A DNA stretch of 32,355 nt from Dorea sp. 5-2 (lineage in GTDB: Bacteria > Bacillota > Clostridia > Lachnospirales > Lachnospiraceae), in assembly GCF_000403455.2 (NCBI RefSeq), contig NZ_KE159730.1:1-32355 (forward strand), in the 5' to 3' direction. The notes below the pieces were generated by a model. That model was not told the DNA's origin. It saw only the letters and a program-made list of their open reading frames with translations, and searched no databases. Position 1 is the stretch's first letter; each line of letters opens with the position of its first letter. The translations under genes and the position numbers were made by a program. This document shows, piece after piece, positions 14,504 through 21,700 of the stretch.

Positions 14504-14537
14504 AAGGGGCGGTAGCAATTTTAGACTGTCGCCCCTT
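14504..14537 (-). terminator. Stem-loop after the lipoprotein gene
   Basis: AAGGGGCG (14504-14511) pairs with CGCCCCTT (14530-14537). On the minus strand it is followed by TTGAATTAT, a weak U-rich tract. It lies 10 bp past the lipoprotein stop. Confidence 0.55.
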
Positions 14538-14546
14538 GACTGCTTA

Positions 14547-14990
14547 TTAACGAAAATAATTTGTGAGATATTCCATAGCCGCATCAGATACTTTAAATGT
14601 CATTTTCATACCAGCAATTTTCAGTGTGACATAAGGTATATCCTCATAGCAGAGCATTTCACATACAGAATACAATTCTCCGTCTGTTGCGCTTTCTCCA
14701 AATTTGATTGTTTCCTCCTGTGAAAGCTGAAAAGTTCCAGCTAACTCTGCCTCTTTAGGGAGTGCTTTCATCTCCCAATGCTCCATGTCTAATGCAAGTA
14801 TAAAATCTGATATTTCCTCACTTTCCGTCAATGTCTGCGTTGCAGTGGAAGTATTTGCTGGAAGAATAGAGATTTCCTGTGCTTTGGAAAGTTCTTCATA
14901 ATATTCAGATACATCTTCTTTTTCACTGTTGGCGTGACAGCCACAAAGAAGTATGGTAGGTATTAACAGCAACATCAATAATTTTTTCAT
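14547..14990 (-). CDS. Small lipoprotein paired with a membrane XRE regulator
   Basis: 147 residues. MKKLLMLLLIPTILLCGC is a lipoprotein signal peptide with lipobox LLCGC; Cys18 would be lipidated and the protein anchored outside the membrane. The mature part is acidic and probably mostly beta, with no family I recognise (SEEISDFILALDMEHWEMKAL, LKIAGMKMTFKVSDAAMEYL). The start at 14990 has GAGGTTGCT upstream; a longer frame would overlap the preceding gene. It lies 7 bp downstream of the membrane XRE gene, so the two are co-transcribed and might form a sensor-regulator pair. That pairing is inference. Confidence 0.75.
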   Translation of the reverse strand: MKKLLMLLLIPTILLCGCHANSEKEDVSEYYEELSKAQEISILPANTSTATQTLTESEEISDFILALDMEHWEMKALPKEAELAGTFQLSQEETIKFGESATDGELYSVCEMLCYEDIPYVTLKIAGMKMTFKVSDAAMEYLTNYFR

Positions 14991-14997
14991 AGCAACC

Positions 14998-15741
14998 TCA
15001 CTTTCTGTTTTCATGATATTCTTCATTCATAATCAATACTCGGTATGCCCGGACAATACCAGCCATATAAACACACAAGAAAGCTCCTGCACCAGCCAAT
15101 ACCATTCCGCAAGCAAAAACGATATTATCTAACACATACATTTCAGCCGGTACAATCATCGGACAGAGTAAAAATCCAATGGCAATCAAAGCAATTCCGA
15201 CAAGGTTAAGAATATGGGCTAATTTCTTTTTGTCGGCATAAACAGCAGTCAATTCTGATTTTACTGTTTTGTCAAAGGATAGGCTTTCTTTCCAAATTTT
15301 CCGATATGGATTATCTGCCAATTTTACAGAGAACAAAAGAATAATCCCCAAAATGACAACTACCATAAACAATATCATGCTTATTTCTGCGTCCCAAAAA
15401 GAAAGAGATAAACCGCCGACAAATAAACCAGCCGCTATACCAATTTTTATCATTTTTCTTTTTTGATAGGCAAGGAATCCGTCTGCCATTTCCCGGCTGA
15501 CATATATTCCTTTTTCATCTGGATTTATCTCTGGCTTCTGTGTATCTTCCTCATTGAGAAGATAATCCAAAGACACATTAAACAGTTTACTCATTCGGAC
15601 AATTTTTTCGGTTTCGGGATAGCCGTTGTCACGTTCCCATTTACTGATTGCCTGTCTTGATACTTCTAACTGATAAGAAAGTTCCTCTTGTGATAAACCA
15701 GCTTCCTTTCTCAATTTTTGTATTTTTTCTCCAAATGTCAT
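14998..15741 (-). CDS. Membrane-anchored XRE-family regulator
   Basis: 247 residues. The N-terminal 65 are a Cro/C1 HTH (GEKIQKLRKEAGLSQEELSY, VSRQAISKWERDNGYPETEK). Four probable membrane helices follow: IKIGIAAGLFVGGLSLSF, ILFMVVVILGIILLF, ILNLVGIALIAIGFLL and VFACGMVLAGAGAFLCVYM. Such one-component membrane regulators are common in Firmicutes and respond to envelope signals. GGAGGAAAC precedes ATG. A consensus-like promoter lies 135 bp upstream with hairpins in the leader. It is first in an operon with the lipoprotein. Confidence 0.85.
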   Translation of the reverse strand: MTFGEKIQKLRKEAGLSQEELSYQLEVSRQAISKWERDNGYPETEKIVRMSKLFNVSLDYLLNEEDTQKPEINPDEKGIYVSREMADGFLAYQKRKMIKIGIAAGLFVGGLSLSFWDAEISMILFMVVVILGIILLFSVKLADNPYRKIWKESLSFDKTVKSELTAVYADKKKLAHILNLVGIALIAIGFLLCPMIVPAEMYVLDNIVFACGMVLAGAGAFLCVYMAGIVRAYRVLIMNEEYHENRK

Positions 15742-15875
15742 GTTGGTTTCCTCCTTTCGCTACCAACCTTACTATTTTTGCTGGTAGCACACCACCAAAA
15801 TGTAGTTTCTATTACGCAACTTTGGGTTGCAACTGTGCGTTGCAAGCGATTTTTTGCGCTTTTTCGCGCTTTTCT

Positions 15876-15904
15876 ATTATATCGCCACATTTTGTAAGAG
15901 TAAA
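15876..15904 (-). promoter_or_regulatory. Promoter of the XRE-lipoprotein operon
   Basis: TTTACT (15899-15904), 17-bp spacer, TATAAT (15876-15881) on the minus strand. The leader of about 130 nt contains repeated GTTGCAA units near 15819-15846 and a CTACCA/TGGTAG stem near 15759-15787, close to the RBS, so post-transcriptional control is possible. Confidence 0.7.
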
Positions 15905-15965
15905 CACATAGCTCTATAAAATAATGGATAAAAGATGTATGGGTGATGGGATTCCGTAGTAGTCG

Positions 15966-16007
15966 GCATTGTGGGAAAATCCAAAAGTTTTGATTTTCCC
16001 ACAATGC
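15966..16007 (-). terminator. Large perfect stem-loop after the GNAT gene
   Basis: Perfect 16-bp arms at 15966-15981 (GCATTGTGGGAAAATC) and 15992-16007, with a 10-nt loop that itself can pair. Its right arm overlaps the first six bases of the 105-bp direct repeat. No U tract follows, so it may be a transposon-end or recombination structure instead of a terminator. Confidence 0.5.
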
Positions 16008-16106
16008 TTGTCTTTTGGTCTTTGGTTTCTTTGGTTCGGAATAGTTTGGTGCTGGCGGTCTATCTCTTGTTTTCGGTTTCTTGCTTCTTTACCGTACATG
16101 AGCATT
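16002..16106. repeat. 105-bp direct repeat, copy 1
   Basis: Identical to 17237-17341 at 102 of 105 positions by eye, same orientation, offset 1235 bp. On the minus strand it reads from an ATG as MLMYGKEARNRKQEIDRQ and onward with no recognised family. The two copies bracket the GNAT and CD3324-like genes. Confidence 0.9.
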
Positions 16107-16109
16107 TAT

Positions 16110-16643
16110 TTACGTATTATCATTTAACTTGGCATATACATATGTATCTTTCCAAATCGCTTTTTCAGTTTCATCTCTCCAGAAATATACATTTTTTCTA
16201 AAATGAGCTTCACGTTGAAATCCTAGCGTTTCAAGTAATTTCCATGAATTCTTATTATTGGGGTCACATTCTGCATATATCCTATGTACCCCATTTGAAA
16301 ATGCCTGTTGAATTAAAACTTTGCAACTCTCAACAGCATAACCATTTCCCCAATAATTCCGATTAAACACATATCCTATTTCCAGTGCTTCAAAGTCACG
16401 CTTTCCCATATATACATTTCCAATCATTTTGTGCGATTTTTTCAATTCGACAGCAATCATTTCATCTGTACTTATGCGCCATTTAAGATTTTCTTTTGCT
16501 TCATCAAAAGATAGCGGTTTATATGGTTCATATTTCACCACTTCTTTATCAGATAAATATTCAAATAAATCCTGTATATCTTCTTTCTTGTATCTTCTTA
16601 AAATCAACCTCTCGGATTCGGCTATGATTATTTTGTTTCCCAT
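16110..16643 (-). CDS. GNAT acetyltransferase (RimJ/RimL-like)
   Basis: 177 residues of the GNAT fold: SERLILRRYKKEDIQDLF at the start, MIGNVYMGKRDFEALEIGYVF, NYWGNGYAVESCKVLIQQAF (acetyl-CoA binding loop) and NNKNSWKLLETLGFQREAHF near the end. This is the RimJ/RimL/SpeG-like group that acetylates protein N-termini, amino acids or small amines; drugs are also possible. AAGGAGAG precedes the ATG at 16643. It ends 4 bp from the 105-bp repeat copy and is A+T-rich, so it is probably cargo carried between the two repeat copies. The substrate cannot be told. Confidence 0.85.
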   Translation of the reverse strand: MGNKIIIAESERLILRRYKKEDIQDLFEYLSDKEVVKYEPYKPLSFDEAKENLKWRISTDEMIAVELKKSHKMIGNVYMGKRDFEALEIGYVFNRNYWGNGYAVESCKVLIQQAFSNGVHRIYAECDPNNKNSWKLLETLGFQREAHFRKNVYFWRDETEKAIWKDTYVYAKLNDNT

Positions 16644-16707
16644 GTCATTCTCTCCTTATGCTCTTATATTGTTCTGTGCAAGTTATAAAAATTTTCATTT
16701 CCTCTGC

Positions 16708-16731
16708 ATAAAATAGTATAATCTATTTTAT
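16708..16731 (-). promoter_or_regulatory. Palindrome at the GNAT promoter
   Basis: Perfect 9-bp arms ATAAAATAG (16708-16716) and CTATTTTAT (16723-16731) with TATAAT or ATTATA in the 6-bp centre depending on strand. On the minus strand TATACT overlaps the centre and could be the -10 of the GNAT gene. It could be an operator. Confidence 0.45.
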
Positions 16732-16766
16732 TGTTGATAGGGGAACACTTTGAATTTATAAATAAA

Positions 16767-16797
16767 AGATGTGCCAAATTTTTTACATGGCACATCT
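16767..16797 (-). terminator. Terminator of the CD3324-like gene
   Basis: Perfect 10-bp arms AGATGTGCCA (16767-16776) and TGGCACATCT (16788-16797). On the minus strand the stem is followed by TTTTATTTA. It lies 6 bp past the stop of the gene. Confidence 0.8.
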
Positions 16798-16802
16798 CTT
16801 TG

Positions 16803-17081
16803 TTATAAGTTCTTTGTTTTTTCCTGCCTTATGATTCTTTGAATACTTTTTTCCACAAGAAAATATTTTTGGGAGAGTTGCTTAATTGAAAGCCCGCTAA
16901 TATATTCCATGTAGATATTTGTATTTCGTATAGATAGTTCTCTTTTTGCCAAAGTATCAACTTTTCGTCCTTTTTTCTTAGGTTCCGATTTAGGGATATA
17001 GATAATCTGACCATCTACATAACATTGTATCTGCTTAATTATCTCTATTGGCAATACATCTTTGGCACGTATATAGTTCAT
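16803..17081 (-). CDS. CD3324-like HTH protein
   Basis: 92 residues. The pattern DVLPIEIIKQIQCYVDGQII then YIPKSEPKKKGRKVDT, a helix RNTNIYMEYISGLSIKQLSQ and KYFLVEKSIQRII matches the CD3324/Mor-like HTH family of Firmicutes regulators. SIKQLSQKYFLVEKSIQRII is the helix-turn-helix. GGGAGG lies 9 nt before the ATG at 17081. It has its own promoter, a 7-codon leader frame and a hairpin upstream, and a terminator after it. It lies between the 105-bp repeats together with the GNAT gene. Confidence 0.75.
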   Translation of the reverse strand: MNYIRAKDVLPIEIIKQIQCYVDGQIIYIPKSEPKKKGRKVDTLAKRELSIRNTNIYMEYISGLSIKQLSQKYFLVEKSIQRIIRQEKTKNL

Positions 17082-17114
17082 GTGTTGCACCTCCCAAAGA
17101 AATCATTTAGGATA

Positions 17115-17158
17115 AGCATGAACTATTACTTTTTAGTTTTTTTGCAATAGCTCATGCT
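17115..17158 (-). promoter_or_regulatory. Leader stem-loop of the CD3324-like gene
   Basis: 13-bp arms at 17115-17127 and 17146-17158 (one G-U pair) in the 5' leader. A strong RBS (AGGAGG, 17193-17198) and a 7-codon frame (17157-17180, ending at the stem) precede it. The layout resembles a translation-coupled attenuator, but the stem has no U tract and does not cover the gene's own RBS. Confidence 0.45.
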
Positions 17159-17210
17159 ATGCAACTTTTGTTCTACTCATAAATTAATCTTACCTCCTCT
17201 TCTAAAAAGT

Positions 17211-17239
17211 ATTATATATTTAAAGGCAGTTAAAATCAA
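17211..17239 (-). promoter_or_regulatory. Promoter of the CD3324-like gene at the edge of the direct repeat
   Basis: TTGATT (17234-17239), 17-bp spacer, TATAAT (17211-17216) on the minus strand. Three bases of the -35 box lie inside 105-bp repeat copy 2, so the insertion or duplication may have built or preserved this promoter. Confidence 0.65.
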
Positions 17240-17341
17240 TGCTTGTCTTTTGGTCTTTGGTTTCTTTGGTTCGGAATAGTGTGGTGCTGGCGGTCTATCT
17301 CTTGTTTTCGGTCGCTTGCTTCTTTACCGTACATGAGCATT
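17237..17341. repeat. 105-bp direct repeat, copy 2
   Basis: Second copy of 16002-16106, with three mismatches by eye. Its right end is exactly where the maff2 coding sequence stops matching its family, so it marks a recombination junction. Confidence 0.9.
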
Positions 17342-17464
17342 GGAGCCAGGGTTGTCCGAGCCGTAGCCCTCCAACAGATTGACTACGCCCCATACTCCAA
17401 GGCCAGCGCCGAGGGCGATCACAAGGGTCTGCAAAGTATCAATAGCGGAAGTAAAAAACTGCAT
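17324..17464 (-). pseudogene. Maff-2 family ICE membrane protein, truncated
   Basis: 46 residues: MQFFTSAIDTLQTLVIALG, then AGLGVWGVVNLLEGYGSDNP, then a few unrelated residues. This is the start of Maff-2, a small membrane protein encoded next to virD4/traG in Tn5252/CTn-type ICEs. Normal members continue after the GYGxDNPG motif with a second hydrophobic helix, missing here. AGGAGG lies 5 nt before ATG. The break is at 17341, the edge of the direct repeat. maff2 is a recalled integration target of some serine-recombinase IMEs, so this may be an attachment junction. Confidence 0.8.
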
Positions 17465-17499
17465 AGAGCCTCCTTTTCTCCGGGGTATTCCCGGCCATG

Positions 17500-17523
17500 A
17501 AAAAAGCCGCCATTTCTGGCGGC
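17500..17523 (-). terminator. Intrinsic terminator after virD4
   Basis: GCCGCC (17518-17523 on the complementary strand) pairs with GGCGGC across AGAAAT, followed on the minus strand by six T (17500-17505). It lies between the virD4 remnant and maff2. Confidence 0.75.
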
Positions 17524-17560
17524 AGTTACCGACTTCGGGACACTTTGTCCCAAAGCCCAT

Positions 17561-18082
17561 TTATGCAAAGGCATCCGGATCGTCAATATCGTCATAGTTG
17601 AGGATGTCCTCGTCCTCGCCTGTGAGCCCATTGTCCTCCACGGACACCTTATACACCTCGCATAGTTCCTCCGGCCCGGGCCGCCTGCGGCGGTTGATGA
17701 GCCTGTCGAGGTCAAAGGCGTTTTTAATTTTATCGGCCTCAGCCGTGTATTTGTAGTTAGGGTGCTTTTTCAAATCATATTTGGGAGAGAAGAACGGGGG
17801 CAGGCCCCGTAACTGCAAAATGCACTTGTCCCCCGGCATAGTTGCCAGTTCCGCCGGGGTCATCAGCTCCCGGCCCAGCCGCTGGTTGTTCTGGCTGTAG
17901 CTTTCCGACTGGCCACGGGAGCGGCTGTCGGTCTGCATGGAGATCGTGGCCTTTCCCAGCCAGTTCTCGGATATTTCCTTGATCGTGCTGGCCTCCCGGC
18001 CTCCGAGGAAGATCACGCTGTCCATATTTCCCAAAATCGTCTCAGCGTGTTTGTCGTAAATGGCCTTGCACTGCGCTAACAA
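17561..18082 (-). pseudogene. VirD4/TraG coupling protein, C-terminal remnant
   Basis: About 173 residues matching the C-terminal end of VirD4/TraG T4SS coupling ATPases: LAQCKAIYDKHAETILGNMD, VIFLGGREASTIKEISENWL, RELMTPAELATMPGDKCILQ and LRGLPPFFSPKYDL. Coupling proteins bring the relaxase-DNA complex to the conjugation pore. The N-terminal membrane helices and Walker A/B motifs are absent, since the sequence upstream of about 18082 belongs to a zinc-ribbon gene in another frame. It is therefore a 5'-deleted fragment and not functional alone. The parent ICE can no longer transfer by itself from this copy. Confidence 0.85.
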
Positions 18083-18398
18083 ACTGCTTTTTCATGGCAT
18101 TGCGCTCTGCATGGGGAAAACAGACATTGAAAACCTCCCGTGCCGTGTCAGCCACCTCCGGGCATTGATCGTGCATTTTGGCTTTCAGCCATTTCTTCTC
18201 GCTGTCCGTAAGCCGCCGCATGGGGAAGTCCATCAGGCGGTTCATATCCATTGCCGCCGCTTTTTCCGCAGCGCTTAAACGGGAACAGGCTTTGCAGATG
18301 TGGGCGGCATGGCCCTTCCCGGAAAACTTTTCATTTGCCTTATGCTCACCGCATATTTTACAGTAATGCCCGTGCGGGCGTTTTTTCTTTTTTGACAT
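18042..18398 (-). CDS. Zinc-ribbon protein, 3' end fused to virD4 sequence
   Basis: 118 residues starting MSKKKKRPHGHYCKICGEHK; CKIC and CKAC form a treble-clef or zinc-ribbon motif (residues 13-43). The helical part (DSEKKWLKAKMHDQCPEVAD) is conserved in small Firmicutes ICE proteins. The last 12-15 residues come from virD4 DNA read out of frame, so the native 3' end was lost when the two genes were joined near 18085. GGAGG lies 8 nt before ATG; an upstream ATG at 18422 is less well placed. A promoter lies just upstream. Function unknown. Confidence 0.65.
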   Translation of the reverse strand: MSKKKKRPHGHYCKICGEHKANEKFSGKGHAAHICKACSRLSAAEKAAAMDMNRLMDFPMRRLTDSEKKWLKAKMHDQCPEVADTAREVFNVCFPHAERNAMKKQFVSAVQGHLRQTR

Positions 18399-18424
18399 CT
18401 TAAGTTCCTCCATTCCCTGCACCT

Positions 18425-18453
18425 ATTATACAGTGAACCGTCAAAACTTCAAA
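18425..18453 (-). promoter_or_regulatory. Promoter of the zinc-ribbon gene
   Basis: TTTGAA (18448-18453), 17-bp spacer, perfect TATAAT (18425-18430), minus strand, 27 bp before the start codon. A TTGACG lies inside the spacer. Confidence 0.65.
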
Positions 18454-18509
18454 GATAGCAGTGGGCTTTTTTTTAATTCTTTATGCGGGTATGTTTCCTC
18501 GGCTGGCGC

Positions 18510-18561
18510 AAAAAAACAGGCTTTCCATGCCCGTATGGAAACCGGGCAGGGAAAACCTGTT
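18510..18561 (-). terminator. Intrinsic terminator of the TTRAP/polyvalent operon
   Basis: Long stem: AACAGG...TGCCCG arms at 18515-18533 and 18543-18561, followed on the minus strand by seven T (18510-18516). It lies 11 bp past the TTRAP-like gene. Confidence 0.8.
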
Positions 18562-18571
18562 CTGCTGTGAT

Positions 18572-18778
18572 TTACTCCGCTTCTGTCAGTTCAAGCTGTC
18601 CAAATTCTTCATCCGTCATATCCCGCAGTTTTCCGATCACCCTGCCGGACAGCTCCGCCATATCCGTATCTTCCAGATAGGGCAGCGCCCTTTCAATATC
18701 CCCTATGACTTCGTTCCTGCTCTCTCCCGCAAATATGCAGATCAAATTGCTTTCTTCCACGGTAAACATTGTATCCAT
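18572..18778 (-). CDS. TTRAP-like (transposon-transfer assisting) protein
   Basis: 68 residues: FTVEESNLICIFAGESRNEV, IGDIERALPYLEDTDMAELS, GRVIGKLRDMTDEEFGQLEL. The FT-x-EE-x-NL-x-CIF start and LxxMTDEEF end fit the family labelled putative transposon-transfer assisting protein, short and acidic, conserved beside the large ArdC-type protein in CTn elements. Its biochemical function is not known. It starts 4 bp after the polyvalent gene's stop and shares its operon and terminator. Assignment is by memory of the pattern. Confidence 0.65.
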   Translation of the reverse strand: MDTMFTVEESNLICIFAGESRNEVIGDIERALPYLEDTDMAELSGRVIGKLRDMTDEEFGQLELTEAE

Positions 18779-18782
18779 ATCC

Positions 18783-21700
18783 TTACATCTCCCTCTGCTT
18801 ATTTTTTATGTTTTCTTCATGCCCCTGTCCTGCCGCCTGCGCCTTTTTCTCCGCAAGGCGGGCTTTTAAGGACGGTTTTGCGACTGGCTTCTCCTGTGCC
18901 TTTTTGTTTTCCTCTTTCTGCGCTTTCTCCCCTGCGCCGTTATTCAGCACATTATCCACCATGTTGTAATTCTGTTCTTCCATTTCCTCAATCTTAGCAA
19001 GGGGCTTGTATTCTGCCAGCTTTTCAAGCAGTTCCATAGCCCTCTTTCTTTCCTCCGGCACTGTTCCGTCCGCAGCTATATCGGCAAGCCACAATGCAAT
19101 ATCATGGGTATCCCTCTGCTTTAAGGCTTCCGCAATCTCCGACACGTTCTCCGTCATGCTCTGGCTGCTGTCACGGTAAAGGGCGGTATCATAATCATAT
19201 GTAAAGCGGTCAAGCTCCACCGCAAGCTGCTCTGCAGATGTCAGATCAGGCATACGCTTCTCCCATACCTTCGCTTCGAATTCCTCGCTCATACGTCCGT
19301 CTATCTCCATTTCCGGCAGCTTTGCCGCAAGCTCCGCAATCACTTCCATTGCCTGCGGGTTGCCCTTTATATCCGGGGTATACTCTAAAATATCAAGGTC
19401 AATCCGTTTCCCGGTTAAAATGTCAATCCCCACATCCTCAAACGCCTCCGTTCCCGGTGTATGGATATTGACGCCGATTGCGGGGATACCGTGCATACGC
19501 TCCGGCGGTATCTGTCTCCAGATTGCGACAGCTTCCTCCACAGTAGGGATATTCTCATAAAACTCGCCTAAATTGTGGAACTCGCCGCACTCCGCAACCG
19601 TCAGCGTCACTTCCGTTTCTGCCTGCTCCGGGAACAGGCTTTCTTTCGTTTCTTTTTGGTTTTCCTCTCTGGAAATGCTGGCAGCCAGGTCTCTCTCCCT
19701 GGCTTCACGCACTCCCTCCAGATAGTCCTCCACCTGCGGGAGATACGTTTCCAGGCTCCCCGTCCTCTGCGCCGTGATCGGGTTAATATCCACTTTCACA
19801 CCGCCGATATGAAGCCCGCTTTCATTGAACATATCAAACAGCGCATCTTCCCGTTCATTCGTGGAAAGCTCCACCACCACATCAAGGTCAGAGCCTTCCT
19901 GCTCCAGACCCCGGCAGCGGCTCCCAGCTACTGCCGCATCCACAATCACAGCGTCTATGCCGGATTCATCTAACTGCGCCTGCACATGGCATTTTACAGT
20001 TTCCTCTATCTCTGCCGGGTTCATTTCGCTGATCTCATGGAACAGCTCATTTGTCTTTGCCTTGAAATCTGCCACCACATCGCTCTGCGGCATGACAGCA
20101 TTTGCCGCCTCCGCCTTCTCCATCAATCCATCATAATCAATCGTTATCAGCCTGTCACCGTCATGGATATTTCCCCTTGCGCCATTATCAAAAGGAATTA
20201 TCTTCAAATCCTCCACGATTTCGTTGATCGCTTCTTTGATACCGATACCGGGATTGTCATATACGCCGCCGTCTATTTCCTTATAATCCAGGCCCATAAT
20301 GGAATAGTCATAGCCGCCCTCTGTTTCCTGGATGCTGATGTAACGGTCTGCTATCTGAAAGGCAAGCTCTGTTTCCGCCGGTTCTTCCGGTTCTGTCTGT
20401 TCCGGCTTCAGATCATTCTGCTTTGCAGATTGATCGACATCGTGTCCGGGAGTTTCCTGTCTGCCCCCTAAAGACTGCTTCATTTCCGCAAGAACCTTAT
20501 CCTTTTCATCTCCAAGGTCAATGATCTCGTCACCCTCGTCCAAATCCTCTAATTCTGGTGTTTTAGCCAATCTTCCCGGCCCGGTCTGCTCCGCCTGTGG
20601 TTTAAGCCTTTCTGTTTCCGCCTGCTCCTTCTGTGTCTGTTCCGTCTCTGGCCGTCCTGTTTCCGGCTTCTGCGCATCCTGTCCGGAAGCCGCTTTTTCC
20701 TGTCCGGCAGACATTTCTTTTTCCAGTTCCAGGGCTTCCCTGCGGAACATACCAATAAAGCCGTCCAAAACTGCCGGGTGGCTGCCCACGATCAGTTCAC
20801 GGTTCATATCTATTCCATGCACGATATTTTCAGGAATATAAAACTCTGATGCCCACGCTTTGTTATCCCTTGAAAAACGTCCATCCCATGATTCCTGTTG
20901 GATCGTGTTGGCAAGGATAAACGCCATGCGCTCCGCACCGTACTTTTCCGCCAGCGGCTTTACAATATCATGCTTTAAGTGCATACCGTCAAAATTCTGC
21001 CGGATTGTTTCCTCAACCGCTTCCTTGCATTCCCTGTCAAATTTGTGGGATTCCATATATCTGTCCACTTCCCCATGCTCGGCTGCATAACTCAAAGTAT
21101 GCCCATAGAAAGCCGGATAGGTTTCCTGTTCTGTTTGTCCAGCTTCCGGCTTCTGGACATCATGTCCAGAAGTTTCCTGCCTTGCTTCCGGTTCCGCTTT
21201 TTGAATCTCCTGCTCTTTTACTCCCTCTAACCCACGCACAAAATCAGGAAGTTCCGTAAAGCCGAATGAATCCACAAAGTGTGTGCTGTTCTCCCCGTTC
21301 TCATGCAGCACTACAACGTCACTGACAGATAGGGAATGCCCTTTATAATCTGCCGGGTGGTCTATGTTGAATTTCTCAAAAACCGCGTTGAGCTTCTCCC
21401 TCTGTGACTGCCCGTGTATGTCTGAAAGCTCCCCTGCATAGACAAGGTTATAGTTTCCCGGCTGGATTTCCCCGAAATCGTCAGAAAGGATACCTCTTTT
21501 CAAAAGTTCCTCTGTACCCGCAAAATGAAAATCCCGAAGCTCCGGATTGTCTTTTAATTGATAAATGCCGTATTGATCGGTATCGCCATGCAGAAGCTGT
21601 GTTTCCCTGTTTGCACTGCTGTCCGCAAGCTCTGCCCGCATGGAGCGCAGTTCCCTCTCATTCTCCCAATCGCTTTTTTCAATGCCGAAGATGCCCTCAT

